Positions 36,001 to 45,000 of a stretch of 64,000 nucleotides of DNA are shown piece by piece. Location: the NCBI GenBank assembly GCA_022818135.1, contig JAFMSR010000010.1, forward strand, positions 16,680,222 through 16,744,221, in the 5' to 3' direction. The notes beneath the pieces were generated by a model. The model was not told the origin of the DNA. It saw only the letters and a list, made by a program, of their open reading frames with translations, and searched no databases. Position 1 is the first letter of the stretch. The number at the start of each line of letters is the position of its first letter. The DNA comes from Saxidomus purpurata. Taxonomy: Eukaryota > Mollusca > Bivalvia > Venerida > Veneridae. A program made the translations under genes and the position numbers.

Positions 36001-39000
36001 CCTGTTTAAATATCCCTCTTTCAGTAATAGATACATCACAACCTATCTACCAGTATTACTTAAAAGTCCCTTTGTCTCCTAACTGATTTAGTAAAGTAAA
36101 AGAACTTCCTGATGTATTGAAATACAAATGTACATGTCAACTTAAAGTGTCTCTTTTCTAGCAAGAGAGACTGATAAATTACATTTTTGTAAAACAGACA
36201 GGTGCACAAAATACTGTAAATAATGAAATATTCGCGAGAACTTTATTTGATAACTTTATTTTCACCTTTTTTTAAAGCACCCCTTCATGAATTAATCATT
36301 TTTCTAATACATGTATAAAGTTGTCTGAAAATGATTGATATTGTTACAACTGTGTGAACCAGCTTCTTTGCAAATTCATGGTCGTGTTACTTGACCCAGA
36401 TGTCAAAAATCACCAAAACGTTTGTCTCACAAAATTCAAAGTGATTTACAGGTGCTGTTGCAAGAAACATAAAACACAGTCAAATTAAAAACGAACAAGA
36501 AACAAAAGTTTGAGCTCCATTGTGCAAAAACCAACATTAGGCATCTGTAACCAGTGTGGATTTGTGCCTGCAGCCTAATCTGGGTCCATACTGCATAGAT
36601 GTCCTTCACACAACCTTAGTAACAACATAACACTTGTAATCATTCCTTACACTTCATAATTTCTGAAATGGACTTGTCCATTTTTCAAGTTGGACAGTAC
36701 CATTTGGCCAAAAAAATATGTGTTTAGGGCAAACAGTCCCAAAAATTCTAGGTAGGGAAGGGGCAAAGTTTTTTTGTTTTTGTTTTTTTAAATCGGAAAA
36801 AATGCTATGGGTTGGAAAAAAAACATCTGTGTTTAGGGCAACGATCCCAAGAATACTAGGTAGGATAGGGTCACATTCGGTATTTTTTTCCAGGTTTTTT
36901 TTCATATTGGTTTTTTTTTTGGAAAAATCTCTAAGGTCGGGGGGTTGCTAGGTAGGGTCGGGTGCCCGAAACAGATATTTTTTCTTCTGGCCTTAATTGA
37001 CCAAAAGGGGTATTCACAGAAAATTTACTTACTGAATAGTGAACAATGCAGATCATAACCAGACTTCAAGGCTGTGCAGGCTGATCATGATCTACACTGC
37101 TTGCGAGGGCAAAATAGTATGTAACATTTCTTTTTCTAACAAAAGCTATAGACGTAGAATGTTGGTGTTTGTACAACTTGGCTCATTCATTGATCACTGC
37201 AACAAGGATAACAAACTACCTTCATCTTTTTTCTTTTTAATTTTAGGTGTTAAAGGACTACTCAAAAACTTTCTCAGATCAATTTCAAAATCTGAAATGA
37301 AAATAATTCCTATTATTGGCGTAATCCCACCCTCTATTGGTGAATATCATATGCAATTTATGACCGTAAGATCATACTTTTTTCAAAGTGTAAGTCAGAG
37401 GTACTACATACATAACTCCCCCGATCATTTCCCAGCCCATTACATCCCAGACATTAAGCAATGACTGTATTATTACATGTTACTAACAGACTGTAATGGT
37501 CTTTAATGGCCTCCTATACAGTAAGGTACTGTATTCTCACTTATCTGATAAAATCTGAGCCAGTATGTTGTTACACCTAAGGGTACCCAATCATTCTAGC
37601 ATAAGAAACTATCTAGGTCCAAGACTCAGCACAAACAATAACTAAAGTATGCACAGGTATTTAATGGCCACAAGGCCTACTGGTAGATCATGGCACATGC
37701 AAAATACGTCATGCACGCATACATTTTAATGGTGATCATTTGGGCCTAATTTTATCAAAATCCCTCAGAAAGTATTCCAATAGATTCATTCACAACATTG
37801 CACAAACAGAAGTAAATTGAGGACTGACTGATAGACCAAAACAATCAATCAAAGCAATGAATGCAAACTGCCTGAATTAAACTCCTTTCTTTAAAATTTG
37901 AAAAATATAGGAGCTGTAGACAATACATGTTATTTAAATCTGAAATCTGTTAGTAAGCTGCTGAAATTGAAGACTAGGAATTTGCCCCCGTTATTGTAAA
38001 TCAAGCAATCTCACCTCCTCCGCCAGATTCTTCTGAGTCAGAGTCTATGTATTTCTTCGCCTTCTTGGCTCCCCGTCGTGATGACGGTACTTCTTCAATA
38101 TTTGTTTCTAATACCTCAATGTCATCCTCATCTTTCGTGACTTTGTTCAAAACTGGCGGATAGTCTGAAAGATATGAAAGAAAGTTACTTATAGTTAATA
38201 AATGTTCATAAATTATATAATTATATATACCATTTTTAAGTTCTGGGACAGAACAAAATTGGTAGAAGTCCAATAGACAATGTTTCATTCCAAACATCTA
38301 AGCTTTAGGTCTTGCGGTTTCAGAGAAGAAGATTTTGTAAGATTTTCCTGAATGGTCCTCTACTAAAATTATTCAAAGAAATGTACTCCAATCAGAACTC
38401 TGGTTGCCATGGCAATAGTAAGGAAAAAATTCTAAAATCTTCTCAAAAAACGGTTGGCCCAGAGTTTATACATTTGGCATGTAGCATGGCTAGTGGAAAT
38501 CTACCCAGATTGTTCTAATCACGACCCCTTGGTGATGTCTGTTATTGTAAATCAAGCAATCTCACCTTCTCCGCCAGATTCTGAGTCAGAGTCTATGTAT
38601 TTCTTTGCCTTCTTGGCTCCCCGTCGTGATGACGGTACTTCTTCAATACTTGTTTCTAATACCTCAATGTCGTCCTCATCTTTGGATACTTTTTTTAAAA
38701 CGGGAGGATTGTCTGAAAGATATGAAAGAAAATAACTAGTTATGAGTTGTTCATAAATTATATAAAACACAACTGATACGTGAGGTGGTGGACTTCCTAT
38801 CAATACAATAATGGAAAATGTAACTATGTTAAGGTCAGTTTCTCAATCTGTAAAACATTGTCCAGACACACATCAGAAATATACTTTAAAGTGATCTAAT
38901 CACTTACAAGTGATCTAATTAACTCCCTGGTTGGCTATATCAATTAGAAATAGAATTTCATTCCCTTCACCCCCCCCCCCCCCCCAACATGTACAGTGGT

Positions 39001-42000
39001 GCCCACTTATAGCAAACTCGGATATAACTAAAACTTGGGTGTAACATAATAAATTTACTCCCGATTGCATTTCTTCTTTATTTCTATATAGTCTCATGTG
39101 CTTAAAACTAAATTTGGATATATCAAAAAATCGGCCATAACAATACTTCCCAGGTCCCGAGAAACAATTTTCTGTGTTATTTAGCTTAGTTTTTACAAAA
39201 TATCTAGGTCAGCAAATCAACCGTATTCAACCCAATTTATGACTCAAGAGTAAAGATAAATTGTACATAAATTTTTTTCCTCTAATTTTATTGGTTTTAA
39301 AAGTTTATGATGTAAGGAAATACGCTGTATCCAAACATGTATAACATAATTTCACTATATCGATACAACGAATTTTGAATATATGCTGTATTATTGTAAT
39401 ATCTATGACAACAAAATATTAGTTTTTAATAATTCACTTTAGCTTGATTGTGAAGAAAGCTTTTCAAGTCACTCTCGAGTCCGCTTTCTGGAAAAACCAG
39501 TACTGGTGTCATATGAGAAGGTACGGTCTAGTGACTGTGGGGCTCAAACCCGTATCCTCTAGGATGCGCGGCAGACACCTAAACCTCTACACCACCGCTC
39601 CCCTCACAACCAAATTATCAGTACAGCCAGCTTACCTACGGCAGGCAGAATCGGAGAAGGTACACTCTGCTCATCATCCTCGATAATTATTGGTGGAGCC
39701 TCATTCTGGTTTGTATCTGCAGGAAAACCTGCAGTTTCCTGTGAGGGATCTGATTGGCTCAGAGATAACTGTAACACTTCCTGTAATTCACGCTCGAAGC
39801 GACGTTCCTCTAATGATTTACGATTGCTGAGAGAGAAGAAAAGGCATGTTGGTTTTTGAAGCAGATAAAAAAATTCTATAGATACTTTAATGAAGAACAG
39901 GTTACTTCTAAAAGAATGGCATAGATCTATATTCTTTATAACAAGAAGACATAAAGTATGACATAATACATGATTACATGTATCCTTCCACATCAAACTC
40001 TTAGCATCATATTAACAGCTAGGCATGAAGCTGGCTAGTTCCTTTCAAACTTAAAATAATAAACTATGCCAGTGAGCAAGTTCTATCTACGAAGAAGTTT
40101 GCTGAAGTCTTCTATGCTGTTTTGCATTGCAACTTGCATAGATAAATGTAGATGCTGGTTGCTTTTCAAAAAACATGACTCCTTTTTTTAAAATTTATTT
40201 AAATTACAGCTATAACCATGATAAACACAGATTTGTTACCTACTGTATACTCCTATAACCGACACTTCAGGGTAGTGTTTAAGCCCTTCTCAAGACTTCT
40301 ATATGAGACAGTCAGCTATTTTTAGTAGCACCAATAGGTTCGAGCACAATGTACTTGTTCATTCTTTTTTATGTTACTAAAGTTAACTGCTTCAGATACA
40401 CATCTTTCCAAAAAAGGCCATAAAAACGCATAAAACTAAATGGCGATCAAACAAAACAAATTATTTACCTTGCACTTTTCTGTTTTACTTCTTTCTCTAC
40501 TTTCTGCACTTTTTTGATGCTCTTTCTATCTTTGTTTTCTTTATTTGATAAGCGTGGTTTCTTCGATGCTGGGGGAGTGCTATCAGCAAAGTCATCTAGT
40601 AAGTAAGTAAGTCAGTAAAGACTTTATTTAACAAGGCTACACATTTGGTTTCCCAATTTTCCATGTGGGCCTCAACAAATATACATACATATGTACATTT
40701 ACAAATTACAAAACAACACATTGACAAAATAGCATATAAAACATTTTCATCATAATTAAAAGTGATTGAAATGACTGAAGTTAGTTAAAAAAAATGAAGA
40801 AAACTTCCACTTAACATATGATGCTTGAAACTGCCCAAGAGTTTTGGACTTGGGTACACTGGACAGGGGAATATCATTCCAAATTTTGGGACCTGAGTAT
40901 GACAGTAATTTATGAAAAAATTCCACATTTGGCTTTAGAACAACTTTTTCAGAGTTGTTTACAGCTCTTAAGTTACAGTTATGATGGCTTTGATTAATAT
41001 GTTGAAATTCATTTTTCATGTATTCAGGAAACAGTTCTTCATTTAAGGACTTGAACATTACTATTGCCTTTTTGTGTTCTAGTCATTCATCGAATTTCAT
41101 CCATTTTAATTCACTAAATAATGTAGAAGATGGGGTATCATAGCTTTTGTCTAATATGATTCTTGCTGCCCTTTTTGAAATTTTATCAAGCAAATGACCA
41201 ACTCATTGCAACACTTGCCCCAAATTGTGCAACAATAGTCTAAATGTGGCAGTATGTAGGCATTCATGATTATAGAATAACTTCCTTATATGGAGATTAA
41301 GATACTGTTTGATTCTAAGTAGCAGGTATAATTGTAAGTTGTATTTTTTTACTGTTTTCTACTTGTGTTTTTCAATTAAGATTACTATCTACTAGAACTC
41401 CTAGCAAATTTTCATTATTAGAAAATTCTATAGCATGGTTTTGCAAGTACGGGTGTGGTTCAGAAGAGTTTGTTGTTTTTGTGTTTTTAGAAGACAAAAA
41501 CATGGCTTTGGTTTTCTGGGTATTTAGTATAATTGCATTCTGTTTGCACCATCTATATACATTGTCAAGGTTAGCTTAGAGGTTCTGGTACACATCATGT
41601 ACTGAGTTTCCTGAAGCAGTTAATGATGTGTCATCTGCAAACATATCTGTTGCAGACTGTTGGACATGAAATGGTAGGTTGTTAATGTAAATGATGAATA
41701 AAAGAGGCCCTAAGACCAATCCTTGTGGCACACCTGAAAGAACTTCTTCAGGCTCTGATAGTGCCAGAGGTACTGACTCTCTGTGATCTATTTGTGAGTT
41801 AGGATGTCATCAATTTGACTGACCTTGGAGATAAATGATAGTAGTGAAGTTTATTCAGTAATACTTTGTGACTGACAAGGTCGAAGGCTTTTGACAATTC
41901 AAGAACGTTTGTTCCAGCATGTTCACCATCATTTATTGCATTGATCCAGTTGTCAACAATATTTATCAATGCATCTGCAAAAGTTGCAAAGAATGGCACA

Positions 42001-45000
42001 TTTATTTCTGACCAAGTTCAGTGAAAATCTGATCAATTCTTTTTAAAGCAACTTTTCTTTAATTTGAAGCTAAATTAACACAAAATACATAACAGGGTTA
42101 TGTAACTTGTAAAACTCTTCCTTCATTCTATTGCACATTTGATGATGAGCAGGTATTCCAAGATTTAAAGTGATAGCTTTGATAGTTTGCATGTAAGTGA
42201 CTTAAACGCAAAATTTAACAAGAGCTGTCCATAAGACAGCACGCTCGACTCTTGTTGGTGCTTGCTAATAAAACAAAACTTTTATCAGTATAATAACAAA
42301 ACAAAATTCTGCTGACTCTAAGTATAAACTAGAAAAGTTGAATCATAAAAAAAGTCAAAATCTATCACTATATATTTAATTTTTGGTAAATTAATTGTTT
42401 GATATAAAATGTACCCCTGAACACTATTGCTAAGTTTGATATAACTACCATAAGTGGTTATTGAAGTATGTGCATGACAGTACCTTGCATGCAAAACATT
42501 AACCAAATTTTCAAAGTCAAACAAGGGCCATAATTTGTACTAAATTTATACAAGAGTTATCTGACTTGACTGTGTGACACCCCTAAAGACATAATTGAAG
42601 TTCTAAGTCAATATCATAATTGGTTACTGAGATATGTGCATGACAGTACCTAGCATGCAAAACATTAACCAAATTTTCAAAGTCAAACAAGGGCCATAAT
42701 TTGTACCAAATTTATACAAGAGTTATCTGACTTGATTGTGTGACACCCCTACAGACATTAATGAAGTTTCAAGTCAATAATATAAGTGGTTACTGAGATA
42801 TGTGCATGATAGTACCTAGCAGGCAAAACTTTAACCACTGCTGCAACACTGACGCCGACGCACAAGTGACTGTAATAGCTTTCCATATTCTCCAAATAGT
42901 CGAGCTAAAAAGTTATGACAATTATAGTGGAAAAGTATCAACCGCTGAATAATTATCGGTGCCGCGAACATAACGAACTTTTCATTAAATTATGCAAGCA
43001 GATTTGCTTAAATTTAAGCAAATTTTTAGCATCTGTAAATAGCCATAACTTTTTTATTTTTAAAGATATCTTAAAAAGGAAAACTGTTCTGATTAGCTCT
43101 CAATAAGACCTTTAATTTGCTGCTGCTGATTTCTATAAAGATAAAGTTAAAAAAATTGTTTGGGGTTGCTACCTAAATGCAAAGCTTAATTAATGCCCCC
43201 GACAAAAACGATGTCTACATCGACAATCAAGTGACGACAATAGCTCTTCATTTTTTTCAAGAAGAAATACAAACCATCAAAGTCATCATTGCCTCCAAAT
43301 TTTGTGTAATCAACAACTTTTCTTGACCTGAAAATAGACAGTATAGGCTAAATATAAACACCGCAATATCCCACTACAACACATACGTCATGTATGTATT
43401 ATTCCTGACTTCGCCACGACGTCATACTGGCCATATATGCAGTTAACCATTTCGATAATTAGATCGCATTCATTTCTTCATATGGTAAAAGGTGAAAACT
43501 CAGTCTTTACCGTAGACTATTATGCAAGTTTAAGTTTATTTTGAGCAAAACAAAAAGCTTTTAACAATATCTCATTATTAAAAATTAAATTCTATGATTA
43601 TAGGCTAAATGTTGGCAGTCGTCTTCTTTCATTTTTCTCCCTTTGATTTTGTACATTTTATAATCAAAGATGCATAGAGAGTTAGAGACAAGCCTAATTC
43701 ATTCCACTTGTCAGTTTGACCCGATTTTTTATCTGATATTTTTATAGTTGTCCAACCTCAGAGCCTAGTTTTAATGTGCAAACAGTAAATTTTACCGTGT
43801 TCAACCAGGTGGTGTATCGATCAAACTACATACAATAAAGCAATTATCTGCCATTGAAAGCCCATGAACTTTATAAATAGATTATTTTCTTTTCAAGAAA
43901 TCTTTAAATTCTATTTATTCTTCACCTTTTGAATAAATACTGAGCATTAAGACTTGAAAACACATCACCTCGCACTGAGCGGCAAACAGTTTTTCCTATA
44001 TGACATCATTCAGTCAGGAACTACTTTGACAACCACCATATACAATTGTTATTTTTAAATTTCGTCATATTGTTGTGAAATTGTAACGATTGTATTTAAT
44101 ATTGGAGTGAATTGTACGAGAAAATCTCGTAGTAATTATGTATCCCATTAATTAAACTTCCTTAAGGCAGGCCTAAAAAAAATAGTCTGTTTCCTGTAAC
44201 CCGTAACCAACCCTTTTTTTACCCAATTTTTTTTATGATCCTGACAAATTAGCATGAAGGAAATTTCTACTTTCATGCAATTTGGTGTTACCAGGGTCTA
44301 TATATTACAATATTCATTTATTGTAATATACATGTACGGACCCTGGTGTTGTTCAAAAAACATTTTTTATTGATTTCTTCCATATATATTACATCAAAGA
44401 CCTAGTAATAGCTGAATACTCTTATTGGTACATTGTACCCATCAAATTACAAGTTCACATTAAACAAAAACTAGAGCTATTACTAAATATGATTAATACC
44501 TCCAAAAGACTGCTTTATAAACTGAGGAAGTTCGTAGTAACATGATACCTTGCAGAAAAAAATTAAAATAGAGATATTGTCCTTGGCAATAACTCTGTAA
44601 TTAGTCAAGATAGAGTTAAGGTTCTTGTGCACTGCACTTTCTCTCAATGTACTTGACCATTGTATGAAGTTGTATTGAATTCCAACCAGTAGTTTTCAAG
44701 TTATGCTCCTGACAAGGAAAAGTAACAAAGGACAATAACTCTGTAATAAGTCAAGATGGAGTTATGGTTCTTGTGCACTGCACTTCCTCTCAATGTGCTT
44801 GACCATTGTATGAAGTTGTATTGAATTCCAACTAGTAGTTTTCAAGTTATGCTCCGGACAAGGAAAATGCAACGGACCAACGGACGGACCAACCACCGGG
44901 TGACTCCTATATACACCCCCAAACTTCGTTTCGGGGGTATAATGAAACAAAAAACAAATTCCCTACCTACCCATTGACCCATCTTTTTTTCAGCATGTTA

